The notes: generated by a model from the sequence alone, not told the origin. A stretch of DNA of 44,944 nucleotides from Colimorpha sp045639845 (GCA_045639845.1 JAZUDW010000056.1:1-44944); one strand, 5' to 3'. Shown: positions 7,167-15,624, numbered from the stretch's first letter. A program made the numbers and translations.

Positions 7167-8290
7167 GATTGTTGATGGGTTTTGAGGAGGCTCTGCCACA
7201 GGCGCTCGGAGGTCTGCTCCCAGTTGAAGAGAAGGCGGCGCTGGCGTCCGCGTTCGATGAGGGTATTGCGAAGCTGTGGCTGTGTGGAGAGTTGTGTGAA
7301 GGCGCGGGCTATGCTGTCCACGTCGTGGGGATCGACCAGGAGGGCGGCGTCGCCTGCCACCTCGGGCATGGAGGTGGTGTTGGCGGTGATGACGGCTGTC
7401 TCGGCTGCAAAGGCTTCGATGATGGGGATGCCGAAGCCTTCGAAATAGGAGGCGTAGGCCAGGGCTATGGAGGCGCTGAGCATCTGGGCCAGCTCGTCGG
7501 GCTCGACGCGTCCCACGAAGCGGACGTCGTCTTTGTGGCGCATGCCTTCGTAGGCCTGCTGTAGCTCTTCGCCCCACCAGTAGCGGTTGCCTACCACGAT
7601 GAACTGGGTTTGTTGGGTGTCGTGGTCCTTGAAGCGGTCGAAGGCTAGGAGCTGGTGGGTGAGGTTTTTGCGTTTGGATATGGTGCCTATGAAGATGAAG
7701 TAGGGGCGGCCGTCGGTGTATCGCATTCGGGTGGCTTGCTGCATGGCTTCGTCGCAGGGCTGGTAGTTGTTGTGCGAGCCGTTGAATACCACGTCGATCT
7801 TGTTGGGGTCGATGTGGTAGAGGGTGGCTATATCGGTGCGTGAGAACTCCGACACGGTGGCAATACGGGTGGCTTTGCGTGCAAAGCGCGGGAAGAAATG
7901 GGTCATGTAGCGCTGGTGGGAGGGCCGCAGGTAGTCGGTGGCGTGCTCGAAGTTGAGGTCGTGGATCACGGTGAGTGTGGGCACGTGGGTGCGTAGCGAG
8001 AGCCATCCGTCGGTGGAAAGGAAAAGGTCGGCTTTGTGGCGCTTGAGGGCGCTGGTGATGCTCCATTCGAAAAAGAGGTACCACAGCACGGGGTGGCGTG
8101 CGGGGGGCATGAGCACCACCTGCTCCATGTTGGGCGCGGACCAGGGAAGGTGTACCTGGCGGTCGAAAAAGAGGATGAAATGGTGCTCGGGGTGCTGCTG
8201 CACCATGCGACGTACGGTCTCGGCTGTGAACCACCCGATGCCGTCGAGGTGGCCTGGTAGGAGTAGTCGTGTGTTGATGGCAATGCGCAT
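7151..8290 (-). CDS. GT4-family glycosyltransferase
   Basis: 379 aa with the two Rossmann-like halves of a GT-B enzyme. The N-terminal half starts MRIAINTRLLLPGHLDGIG, which carries the Gly-rich acceptor loop. The C-terminal half has FIFIGTISKRKN, and the GT4 nucleotide-sugar-binding motif EGFGIPIIEAFA whose first Glu is the conserved EX7E residue. The family transfers a sugar from a nucleotide donor with retention of configuration, usually in LPS, capsule or glycoprotein glycan synthesis; donor and acceptor cannot be told from sequence. It lies 44 nt downstream of purN and overlaps the OmpA-like gene by 16 nt, so all three probably form one transcript. No other glycan gene is adjacent. Confidence 0.88.
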   Translation of the reverse strand: MRIAINTRLLLPGHLDGIGWFTAETVRRMVQQHPEHHFILFFDRQVHLPWSAPNMEQVVLMPPARHPVLWYLFFEWSITSALKRHKADLFLSTDGWLSLRTHVPTLTVIHDLNFEHATDYLRPSHQRYMTHFFPRFARKATRIATVSEFSRTDIATLYHIDPNKIDVVFNGSHNNYQPCDEAMQQATRMRYTDGRPYFIFIGTISKRKNLTHQLLAFDRFKDHDTQQTQFIVVGNRYWWGEELQQAYEGMRHKDDVRFVGRVEPDELAQMLSASIALAYASYFEGFGIPIIEAFAAETAVITANTTSMPEVAGDAALLVDPHDVDSIARAFTQLSTQPQLRNTLIERGRQRRLLFNWEQTSERLWQSLLKTHQQSCSQK

Positions 8291-8334
8291 AATGGAGGGG
8301 TTGGTGTGTGGGGTGATGGTGCCGAGGCTGGCGA

Positions 8335-8913
8335 CTATAGGGTGGCGAGAATGGTGCGTTCGATCACTTGCGGATAGTGCTCTTTTTCCAACAGATGCAC
8401 CTTGTGAGCTACATCGTCGGGGGTGTCGGTGGGCAGCACGGGGCAGGTGGCCTGGAAGAGTATCTCGCCGCGGTCGTAGTGCTGATCTACTTTATGGATG
8501 GTGATGCCTGTTTGGCGTTCGCCGTTGGCTACCACGGCTTCGTGTACGTGGTGGCCGTACATGCCTTTGCCACCATATAGGGGGAGCAGCGCGGGGTGTA
8601 TGTTGATGATATGGTCGGGGTAGCGTTGCAGTATGCTGGGGGGGATGAGGAGCAGGAATCCGGCGAGGATGATGTAGTGCACCTGGCGCTGGGCCAGCAG
8701 ATCTACCACCTTGGTGGTCTCGGCAAAGTCGTGCTTGTTGAAATAGAAGGCGGGGAGGCCTAGTTGCTGCGCCCGCTGTGCCACGTAGGCATCTTTCCGA
8801 TTGTAGATCACACAATCGACTTCTATTTGGCTATGTGTGGCGAAATATTCGGCTATCTGCTGCACGTTTGTGCCGTTGCCCGAGGCAAAAAGAGCCAGTT
8901 TCACTGTTCCCAT
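8335..8913 (-). CDS. purN: Phosphoribosylglycinamide formyltransferase
   Basis: 192 aa, the usual length. The enzyme transfers a formyl group from 10-formyltetrahydrofolate to GAR, the third step of purine synthesis. Landmarks: LFASGNGTNVQ (8-18) for substrate phosphate binding, and the catalytic triad N104, H106 (NIHPALLPLYGGKGMYG) and D147 (HKVDQHYDRGEI), equivalent to E. coli N106, H108, D144; H140 is also conserved. A good promoter -7 element lies 73-81 nt upstream. The gene is divergent from acpP and heads the purN / glycosyltransferase / OmpA-like run, an association not explained by pathway. Confidence 0.96.
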   Translation of the reverse strand: MGTVKLALFASGNGTNVQQIAEYFATHSQIEVDCVIYNRKDAYVAQRAQQLGLPAFYFNKHDFAETTKVVDLLAQRQVHYIILAGFLLLIPPSILQRYPDHIINIHPALLPLYGGKGMYGHHVHEAVVANGERQTGITIHKVDQHYDRGEILFQATCPVLPTDTPDDVAHKVHLLEKEHYPQVIERTILATL

Positions 8914-8985
8914 ATATTTTTGTACTATTCTTTTTTACACAATGTTATTCAACGAAACGCTGATTTTTCCAACAATTAATCGGCG

Positions 8986-8994
8986 GCAAAAATA
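8986..8994 (-). promoter_or_regulatory. Promoter -7 element of purN
   Basis: On the minus strand TATTTTTGC is an exact TAnnTTTGC match. Expected start of transcription near 8979 gives a leader of about 65 nt. The -33 region is T-rich but has no clean TTTG. The rest of the 282-nt divergent purN-acpP interval is AT-rich with no gene seen. Confidence 0.5.
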
Positions 8995-9135
8995 AGAAGA
9001 AATATCGGAATGGCAGGTAAAAAAAACCACTGAGAGGGTGTCAAAGCTGGATAACGTTAAAAATTATTTAACATTTTCAGTTGCTGAAATTCAGTATTTT
9101 GTGGTTTTAAGAGGGGCTTTGACAGAGAAAAAATG

Positions 9136-9166
9136 TTGCTATGTTCTTTTTTTTTCGTTTCTTTGC
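9136..9166 (+). promoter_or_regulatory. Probable acpP promoter
   Basis: TTG at 9136-9138 and TTTCTTTGC at 9158-9166 are spaced like -33 and -7 elements, but the -7 lacks the TA. It lies 30 nt upstream of the acpP ATG and likely drives acpP-fabF-rnc. Confidence 0.4.
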
Positions 9167-9195
9167 AAAATGTTTAACTCAAAAAAATAAGTAAT

Positions 9196-9429
9196 ATGTC
9201 TGAAATTGAAAACAAAGTAAAGGCTATTATCGTTGACAAACTCGGTGTTGATGAAAAAGACGTAACTCCTGAGGCAAGTTTCACCAATGATCTCGGTGCT
9301 GATTCTCTCGACACCGTTGAGTTGATTATGGAACTTGAAAAAGAATTCAACGTTCAGATTCCTGACGAAGAAGCCGAAAAAATTGCCACCGTTGGTGACG
9401 CTATTCGTTTTATCGAAAGCAAACAATAA
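9196..9429 (+). CDS. acpP: Acyl carrier protein
   Basis: 77 aa, acidic, the standard ACP length. It carries growing acyl chains during type II fatty-acid synthesis on a 4'-phosphopantetheine attached to S37 in the motif NDLGADSLDTVE. Helix II after the Ser (SLDTVELIMELEKEF) contains the acidic residues that dock FabF. Followed after 20 nt by fabF and then rnc, the usual acpP-fabF-rnc order of Bacteroidales, so a single operon is expected. Confidence 0.97.
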   Translation: MSEIENKVKAIIVDKLGVDEKDVTPEASFTNDLGADSLDTVELIMELEKEFNVQIPDEEAEKIATVGDAIRFIESKQ

Positions 9430-9449
9430 TCATTTCTCATTCATTTTTA

Positions 9450-10700
9450 ATGAATCTGAAACGAGTAGTTATTACTGGTCTAGGATCACTTACTCCCATA
9501 GGAAACAACGTTTCCACTACATGGGATTCAATGCTCAGGGGGGTAAGTGGTGCTAGCCTAATAACAAAATTCGACCCTCAGCATTTCCGCTGTAAGATAG
9601 CCTGTGAGCTCAAAGGGTTCGATCCTTTAGATTTCTTTGATCGTAAAGAGGCCAACAAGTTGGACCTCTTTGCTGTTTATAGTATGGTGGCCGCCCAAGA
9701 GGCTGTGGTGGATGCTACCCTTGAAGATCAGCGCCTGGATCGTGGTAAGATCGGCGTGATATGGGGGTCGGGCATCGGCGGTGTGAAAACCTTTGAAGAC
9801 GGGGTGGTGGACTATACGGAACGTGGTTTCATTCCGCGATTCAACCCTTTTTATATTCCTAAGACGATCACCAATATAGTGGCAGGCCATATTGCTATAC
9901 GCTTTGGTTTCCGTGGCTTGAACTATTCGGTGACGGCGGCTTGTGCCTCGTCGGCTGCTGCTTTGGCCGACGCTTTCAATATGATACGTCTGGGCAAGGC
10001 TACGGCTATCGTGGCTGGTGGCGCCGAGTCGGCTATCATTCCCAGTGGCATAGGGGGCTTCTCTGCCATGCATGCTTTGAGCACGCGAAACGACGACCCT
10101 GCCACGGCGTCGCGTCCTTTCGACAGGGACCGCGATGGCTTTGTGCTGGGCGAGGGTGCTGCCTGCATGGTATTGGAAGAGTTGGAACATGCCAAAAGCC
10201 GCGGCGCTAAGATCTATGCCGAGCTTACGGGCTCGGGGCTGACGGCCGACGCTTACCACATCACGGCGCCTCATCCCGATGGCGACGGCGCTATGGAGGC
10301 TATGCGCATGGCGGTAGAGGAGTCGGGTATGGCTTTGACGGATGTGGACCACATCAACACGCATGGCACTTCTACTCCGATGGGCGACAGTATAGAGCCC
10401 AAAGCCATCAAACGCCTGTTTGGCGATCATGCCGAATGTATCAGCCTCAATTCTACTAAATCTATGACGGGACACCTGATGGGTGCTGCCGGATGTTTGG
10501 AAAGCATAGCTACGGTGCTGGCTATCAACAATAGCGTGGTGCCGCCTACAATAAATCATTTTAACGACGATCCTCTTATCGAACCGTTGGACTTCACTTT
10601 CAATGTCGCTACAAAGCGCAACGTTGATTTCGCATTGAACAATGCGTTTGGTTTTGGTGGGCACAATGTGTGTTTGGCTTTTAGGAAATACAACGGTTAG
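9450..10700 (+). CDS. fabF: Beta-ketoacyl-ACP synthase II
   Basis: 416 aa thiolase-fold elongating condensing enzyme. It condenses acyl-ACP with malonyl-ACP in fatty-acid elongation and, in FabF, the temperature-sensitive step to vaccenate-type chains. Catalytic Cys165 sits in VTAACASSAA, His305 in NTHGTSTP, His342 in STKSMTGHLMGAAG, and the C-terminal gate is NAFGFGGHNV. Length and motifs are complete. Spacing is 20 nt after acpP and 18 nt before rnc, consistent with one operon. Confidence 0.97.
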   Translation: MNLKRVVITGLGSLTPIGNNVSTTWDSMLRGVSGASLITKFDPQHFRCKIACELKGFDPLDFFDRKEANKLDLFAVYSMVAAQEAVVDATLEDQRLDRGKIGVIWGSGIGGVKTFEDGVVDYTERGFIPRFNPFYIPKTITNIVAGHIAIRFGFRGLNYSVTAACASSAAALADAFNMIRLGKATAIVAGGAESAIIPSGIGGFSAMHALSTRNDDPATASRPFDRDRDGFVLGEGAACMVLEELEHAKSRGAKIYAELTGSGLTADAYHITAPHPDGDGAMEAMRMAVEESGMALTDVDHINTHGTSTPMGDSIEPKAIKRLFGDHAECISLNSTKSMTGHLMGAAGCLESIATVLAINNSVVPPTINHFNDDPLIEPLDFTFNVATKRNVDFALNNAFGFGGHNVCLAFRKYNG

Positions 10701-10718
10701 GATTACTGCCTTTATATC

Positions 10719-11825
10719 ATGATATCGTTATTTGGTCGCTATAAGAAAGAGAATAAAGAGTTCTACGATTTCTTTCGCAATGTGTTGGGCTTTACGCCTC
10801 GAAACACTGAGGTGTATCAGTTGGCTTTCATCCATCGCTCTAAGTCGCAAGATTTGGGCCATGGTCATCGTGTAAATAATGAGCGCCTTGAATATCTCGG
10901 CGATGCTGTGTTGAGTGCGGTGGTGGCCGAATATCTGTATAAGAAATATCCGTTCCAGGGCGAAGGCTTCCTGACGGAGATGCGCTCCAAGATAGTGAGC
11001 CGTGCCAGCCTCAACAAACTGGCCCAGAAGATAGGTCTTTCGCAGCTGATACAGTACAACAAGGAGTCGCAGGGTGTGTTCAAATCGATAGATGGCGATG
11101 CCATGGAGGCTCTGGTGGGTGCTATATACCTGGAGAAAGGGTATAGGTTTACCCGTCGATTGCTGGTGAATCGTATCTTCGCCACTTATATGGATATAGA
11201 GGGTATGGAGCACACCGATTGGAACTACAAAGGCAAACTGATCGACTGGGGCCAGAAAGAGGGCCGCAAGGTGCAGTTTGAAGTGGTTCGCACCATCATT
11301 CAGGGTCACAACAATCGTAAACAGTACGAGTGTCGCGTAGTGGTGGATGGCCGTGCTTTCTATTCTGCTATCGACTACAATATCAAGGCTGCAGAGCAGC
11401 TGGCTGCCGAGAAATGCTTCAAATGTATCAAAGCCAATCCCGAGACGTGGATGGATTTTCTGGCAGAGGCGAAAAAGAAAAACAAGAAGGCTGATCATAA
11501 TGCTCAGTCGGAGGGTGCTTCTCAGGATCAGGCAGCGCCTGCCCAGGATGCGTCTGCCAACGAGGTGGTGGCCGAATCGCTGTCTTCCAATGAACCGGCA
11601 GGTGACGTAGAGGCCTCCAACGAAGTTGCGGAAGCCTCGGTGGCCGATGCTGGTGAGCCTCAGACCGACCTGGAAGATGCTGTTGAGGCTGAGGACGTTG
11701 ACTCTAGCAATACTGAGTCTATGGATGATACAACCGAAGGTGTCGTTGACGAAGCTACTGACGACGACGAACTGGAGGTATTGCCCAACGAAGCTGAAGC
11801 ATCAACTCCTGGCGCCATTGTTTAG
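10719..11825 (+). CDS. rnc: Ribonuclease III with a long acidic tail
   Basis: 368 aa endonuclease that cleaves double-stranded RNA in rRNA maturation and mRNA turnover. The RNase III domain (about 15-160) has the signature NNERLEYLGDAVL (53-65) with metal ligands E55, E58, D62, D127 and E130. A double-stranded-RNA-binding domain follows at about 170-245. After a basic stretch (KKKNKKADH) the last 110 or so residues are a low-complexity, Ala/Glu/Asp/Ser-rich, strongly acidic tail with no predicted fold. Many bacterial RNase III proteins end soon after the dsRBD, so the tail is unusual. The final 71 nt overlap the 3' end of the convergent helix-hairpin-helix gene. Confidence 0.95.
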   Translation: MISLFGRYKKENKEFYDFFRNVLGFTPRNTEVYQLAFIHRSKSQDLGHGHRVNNERLEYLGDAVLSAVVAEYLYKKYPFQGEGFLTEMRSKIVSRASLNKLAQKIGLSQLIQYNKESQGVFKSIDGDAMEALVGAIYLEKGYRFTRRLLVNRIFATYMDIEGMEHTDWNYKGKLIDWGQKEGRKVQFEVVRTIIQGHNNRKQYECRVVVDGRAFYSAIDYNIKAAEQLAAEKCFKCIKANPETWMDFLAEAKKKNKKADHNAQSEGASQDQAAPAQDASANEVVAESLSSNEPAGDVEASNEVAEASVADAGEPQTDLEDAVEAEDVDSSNTESMDDTTEGVVDEATDDDELEVLPNEAEASTPGAIV

Positions 11826-13923
11826 GTGTGGCGTCGTGACCCGTGCCTACGGTTTCTCGATCAAAATAATATGTTAATCCCCATCGGAACGTTCCTTTGA
11901 GCGTTTCGGTTATGTCCCATCGTGTAAGCAGATAGGTGCGTATTCCTTTGCCTTGCAGCATCATGGAGGAGCTCTCCAATGCGGGGCCTTGCTCCGAAAG
12001 ATAGATACGGCAGTCGTAGTCGTCGATGTTGAATAGGGCTATTCTTCCCACAAAAGAGATGTAGGTGTTTTTCCACGAAGGCGTATATGAGATGTCGTGT
12101 GCCAGAGCCCAGCCCCAGAGATCGTCGTGGAGTTGGCAGTGGAATCGGGTGACGGTGGCCTTGGTTTGAAAATAGAGGCCTCCCTTTGTCTGCAGGGTCC
12201 ATAGGGCTTGTAGTCGCTGGTTGATAATCTCTTCTTGGATATAGTGGGACGAGCCTTCTTCGGTGGTGTTTCTTTTGCCCATGCGATAGAAATAGTAGAG
12301 CGACAAGGTGTTGGTTCTATTGATGTTTCTGCGAAGCCTTACCGAAAAGTCTTTGCCCGACGAGGGTGTGTAGATGCGGTATTTCATCTCGGGAAACTGG
12401 TAGAAATCGGCCATGATAGATGCTTCGACGGCATAGGGCAGTTTGGTGTCCCAAAGGAATTTGATGCCTCTTTCGTTTTGGTTTTGACTATTGCGACCCA
12501 ATGCCGAGGCGTAGAGATTCTGGTATGTGGGTGCGTAATTGCGATAGGTGAGGGCTATCTTATTGTCGGCATCAATATCCAGAATGGCGCCTGCAAGTCC
12601 CGCCAGGGGTAGGCCTGCCCACGTGGTGTCGAGGGCTCTTGCATAGGAGAGTTCGCCAAACAGATGGATCTGATTCCACAGATAAGACACATCTATGCCA
12701 GTGGCTGCACCCCTCGATCCTCTGAAAGCGTTGTAGTTATACACGTATTTGATGGGGCGTATCGGCTTGTCGAACCAGATGCCGTAGCCAGTGAGGCCCA
12801 ATGTAAGATGGGTGGAGGCCCATTGCAGGCGGCCACCTGCCACCTGCTCTACAACTCTGTTCGCCTTCTCTATCTCGTTGGTGCTGCGATGATAGCCTGT
12901 GGTGTTGATGCTTTGAATCCACAGATAGTCGCCATTGTCGTCGAAGGCTTTCTTGGGTACGGTGGCATCGCGATGCTGTATGGAATAGAAGGGGGTGATC
13001 TCTAAGTGTTTGTGTGGCCTTATCGATGTGGCGATGCCGTTGAAATATCCGTATTCTGTCATGGAGCCAGCACCTTTGTTTCCCGCACCGTAGCGCCATA
13101 GCGAGGCGGCGTCTGAGCACCACGGTGCGAATCCGTTCCAGAGGGTGAGGCCTTGCCCCCACTGAAGATTGTAGTGGCCTATGACGATACGAGTGAGAGG
13201 ACCTATGTCCGATAGTTGCAAGTGCCATCCGTAGTGGTCGAAACCTTGCTTCTGGGCTCCTCTAAAGAATTGCTCTCCTGGGTCTTTCTCGCCCGATAGC
13301 TGGAATTTCACCCTGTCGTGATAGTGGAACTGATAGCGGAAATAAAGCCGATAGGGACTGCCGAGATAGGTGCTGTCTTGATAGCCGATGGCTTGTGGGT
13401 AGGCTCGTCGGGTGCCTATCAGCAGGTGGCTTTTTCCCCATTGCAGTACCTCGTTCAGTCGTAGTGGCTCCCTCTCTTCGATGGGGGCTACGGTGACGAA
13501 GGGTCGTATGAGTTGTAATGTTCTGCTATCGAATCCGTTGAGAAGGTATATCTCATAGATAGAGGTCATGGCTCCGTGTTGGAGAATATAGGCTTTGATG
13601 ATCTCGGCCTGCAGAGGGCTGATGAAAGGTAGGGACAGAATCCGCAACGAGGCGGTGTCGTTGAGGTTGATAGGATGCTCCAGGAACTCCTGTAGTAGCT
13701 CCGTGAGCTCCTCATTGTCGCTGTTTTCGTTTTCTTCAAGCCATTGTCCGTAGAGGCTCTGCCACTGAGAGCTTTCGATGGACTGTGCGTGGCTCACGGT
13801 AGGAAATATCCATGCACAGCAGCATAGGATAAGTGCTGTGCTATACAAAACAACGGACTTCCTGCATACACAGAAAGCCCGTTGCAATGTAGCGATAACA
13901 AATATTGCCAATGGATTATTCAC
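11755..13923 (-). CDS. Helix-hairpin-helix outer-membrane protein, GTG start
   Basis: 722 aa. A hydrophobic signal segment (about 24-46, ending VSHAQS) is followed by an acidic linker and then ComEA-like helix-hairpin-helix units at about 70-140 (LRILSLPFISPLQAEIIKAYI, then YEIYLLNGFDSRTLQLI). From about 170 onward the protein is rich in aromatic, alternating beta strands typical of an outer-membrane barrel. Bacteroidota have a family with this architecture; function is unknown, with DNA or nucleic-acid handling at the surface suggested only by the HhH motif. No ATG occurs before the signal segment; GTG at 13921-13923 overlaps the upstream lipoprotein gene by 8 nt and is the best start, with in-frame TTG codons as alternatives. 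The 3' end overlaps rnc by 71 nt. Confidence 0.78.
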   Translation of the reverse strand: MNNPLAIFVIATLQRAFCVCRKSVVLYSTALILCCCAWIFPTVSHAQSIESSQWQSLYGQWLEENENSDNEELTELLQEFLEHPINLNDTASLRILSLPFISPLQAEIIKAYILQHGAMTSIYEIYLLNGFDSRTLQLIRPFVTVAPIEEREPLRLNEVLQWGKSHLLIGTRRAYPQAIGYQDSTYLGSPYRLYFRYQFHYHDRVKFQLSGEKDPGEQFFRGAQKQGFDHYGWHLQLSDIGPLTRIVIGHYNLQWGQGLTLWNGFAPWCSDAASLWRYGAGNKGAGSMTEYGYFNGIATSIRPHKHLEITPFYSIQHRDATVPKKAFDDNGDYLWIQSINTTGYHRSTNEIEKANRVVEQVAGGRLQWASTHLTLGLTGYGIWFDKPIRPIKYVYNYNAFRGSRGAATGIDVSYLWNQIHLFGELSYARALDTTWAGLPLAGLAGAILDIDADNKIALTYRNYAPTYQNLYASALGRNSQNQNERGIKFLWDTKLPYAVEASIMADFYQFPEMKYRIYTPSSGKDFSVRLRRNINRTNTLSLYYFYRMGKRNTTEEGSSHYIQEEIINQRLQALWTLQTKGGLYFQTKATVTRFHCQLHDDLWGWALAHDISYTPSWKNTYISFVGRIALFNIDDYDCRIYLSEQGPALESSSMMLQGKGIRTYLLTRWDITETLKGTFRWGLTYYFDRETVGTGHDATPKQWRQELMLQLRWAIPPVRRRQ

Positions 13924-14602
13924 CGATTTGGCGAACCAGTCCGTTGATATTCATACGACGGCTTTCGATGTTGCCGTTGATGGTTACGCTGGGGAAGAAG
14001 TTCTCAGGACGATAGCCCTGGAGGAACATGATGGCTTCCATGTCGCCGTTCTGTGCGCGGTCGGTCACATTCGACAAAGAGTCGAGCAGGGTTTGGGTGA
14101 GACGGAAAGCGCGGGCGTTGTCGGCGCTGGCTCTGATATAACCGCCGAAGTTCTCGAAATCGTTGATAGTGAAGTTGCCACCAGTGGAAACAACCCAAGA
14201 GGTGTCGCTTTCAACGAGGATGATACGGTTGGAAGAGATAAGTTTCTCGATCGAGAAGCCAGTGGACCAGCTCTGAAGATATTCGGGGGTGAGGGTATCC
14301 AAAGTGTAGGCCTGGGTGAGGGTGTCTTGTACGTAGAATGCAAAGTAGGGGGTAGAGAGGATAGACTGGGTCGAAGTAAGGTCGATATTGGCGGCGATAG
14401 CGAGGGTGCCGGTAGCGGTAGTATCGTAGAAAGCGTCACCAACGCACGATTTCACCTTAAGGGTGTCAACGGTTATTTCGGAACCGTTCTGAGTAGTCAT
14501 CACAAAATCAGCGCTTCCGAGGAGTCCGTTGATTCCGAAACCTTCGCAAGCAGTGAAGAGCATTGCAGTGCAAGCCATAAGAGAGAGAAAGATCTTTTTC
14601 AT
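13916..14602 (-). CDS. Hypothetical lipoprotein
   Basis: 228 aa. The signal peptide ends in a lipobox (MLFTAC, Cys19), so the mature protein should be lipid-anchored in the envelope. The body is Thr/Ser/Asn-rich and predicted mostly beta, with no family I recognise. It sits 34 nt downstream of the merR gene and overlaps the helix-hairpin-helix barrel gene by 8 nt, so the three form an operon. The barrel and lipoprotein may be envelope partners; that is inference from coupling. Confidence 0.7.
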   Translation of the reverse strand: MKKIFLSLMACTAMLFTACEGFGINGLLGSADFVMTTQNGSEITVDTLKVKSCVGDAFYDTTATGTLAIAANIDLTSTQSILSTPYFAFYVQDTLTQAYTLDTLTPEYLQSWSTGFSIEKLISSNRIILVESDTSWVVSTGGNFTINDFENFGGYIRASADNARAFRLTQTLLDSLSNVTDRAQNGDMEAIMFLQGYRPENFFPSVTINGNIESRRMNINGLVRQIGE

Positions 14603-14636
14603 GATAATTGTTTCTTAAAAGTATTGATATTGTTTA

Positions 14637-14978
14637 TTATAATTCCTCTTTGAGGTTGACAAGAAACTGACGGAGTTCGAGAAGGGAGTCTTGCATAATG
14701 GCATTCTCGTCGAACGCGCCTTGACGGGCTACGGCATTGCTTTCGTGGCGATCCAACTTGATCTGCTCACGGGCGCCTTCCAAGGTGTAGCCGAGGTCGC
14801 GGGTGAGATAGAGTATGCGTTTCAGAAGTGCTATGTCGTCGGTAGTATAAAGGCGCACACCGCGAGCGTTCTTGTGGGGTTTGATCCACTTGAACTCTGT
14901 TTCCCAGAAACGTAGAGTAGATGCATTGACCCCCAGCGCTTTTGCTACCTCGCCAATACCATAGTACATCTTGTCCAT
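14637..14978 (-). CDS. MerR-family transcriptional regulator
   Basis: 113 aa. A winged helix-turn-helix of the MerR type occupies residues 1-75 (MYYGIGEVAKALGVN, STLRFWETEF, YTTDDIALLKRI), followed by a short coiled-coil dimerisation helix and no ligand-binding Cys cluster. Bacteroidota homologues begin M-x-K-x-YY-x-IGEVA, so I chose the ATG at 14976-14978 rather than the longer reading from 15065. The protein should bind DNA as a dimer between spaced promoter elements. Targets are unknown; it leads the operon with the lipoprotein and helix-hairpin-helix genes. Confidence 0.88.
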   Translation of the reverse strand: MDKMYYGIGEVAKALGVNASTLRFWETEFKWIKPHKNARGVRLYTTDDIALLKRILYLTRDLGYTLEGAREQIKLDRHESNAVARQGAFDENAIMQDSLLELRQFLVNLKEEL

Positions 14979-15127
14979 ATTCCGATTCTTTTGTTTCAAA
15001 CAACGCTTTCTGCCATTTTTGACAAATAAGCCGATAATGGAAAGAATATCCATTTTTTTCTGCAATTGATTGTATCACAAAATGTAATATCCTACCAATT
15101 GAAGAAAATGTTGAATGTGTTTCCAAT

Positions 15128-15136
15128 GCAAAAATA
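15128..15136 (-). promoter_or_regulatory. Promoter -7 element of the merR operon
   Basis: Minus-strand TATTTTTGC is an exact TAnnTTTGC match, with TTC about 22 nt upstream as a weak -33. It implies a leader of roughly 140 nt before the chosen merR start. Confidence 0.45.
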
Positions 15137-15434
15137 CATCTTTTTTCCATAGTAGAATGCCCTTGGGGGTATTTATTTTGATTGTTAACCATTTTTATGA
15201 TATTCACGGGCCTTGGATGGGATGCTTGTGGATTGATGTGCCTAAGATGAAGGACAGCCTGTGAAGGTATGGGCAAAAAATCTTTTTTACCATTGGGATG
15301 CACTCAAACACACGCTGCTTCTTTTGCCATACAACGTCGGTCGATGCGTGTTTCATAGCGTTGATAACAAGGTAAGTGCGTTGTCATTTAACATTGTTTC
15401 ATCATAAAAAGACGGGTGTGTGGTTATAAATCCG

Positions 15435-15443
15435 TATCTTTGC
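15435..15443 (+). promoter_or_regulatory. Promoter -7 element of the TonB-receptor gene
   Basis: TATCTTTGC matches TAnnTTTGC exactly. It gives a leader of about 175 nt that contains a strong hairpin (15470-15491: GCTGCAGAG, loop CATA, CTTTGCAGC). No known riboswitch consensus was recognised in the leader. Confidence 0.5.
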
Positions 15444-15510
15444 AAAATGAAACACCGCATGGATGGCACGCTGCAGAGCATACTTTGCAGCGCAAGTGTC
15501 TCGCACTACT

Positions 15511-15624
15511 ATGCCTGACATACGGTGGAAGATCATACCCCCGAGGCACTGCCGTGCGAAGGCTGTTGCCATACGGGGCATGGATACGAAAAACGCTGAT
15601 TGTACAAACGAATTGATACTGTAA
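15511..15624 (+). CDS. Possible leader peptide upstream of the TonB receptor
   Basis: ATG at 15511 opens a 37-codon frame (basic, starts MPDIRWKIIPPRHC) whose TAA at 15622-15624 overlaps the receptor ATG by one base (TAATG). That junction is a classic coupling arrangement, but the peptide resembles no family and the arrangement could be chance. Another frame in the same leader is rich in Cys and His. Confidence 0.25.
   Translation: MPDIRWKIIPPRHCRAKAVAIRGMDTKNADCTNELIL

Noticed and set aside
7167..8234. N-terminal extension of the OmpA-like gene
   Set aside because: The extra 356 residues are an Arg/His/Pro-rich shadow of the glycosyltransferase gene in another frame; the signal peptide starts at 7164-7166.
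15444..15620. Cobalamin or TPP riboswitch before the TonB receptor
   Set aside because: Elements such as a B12 box or the TPP core are not present; only generic hairpins are seen.
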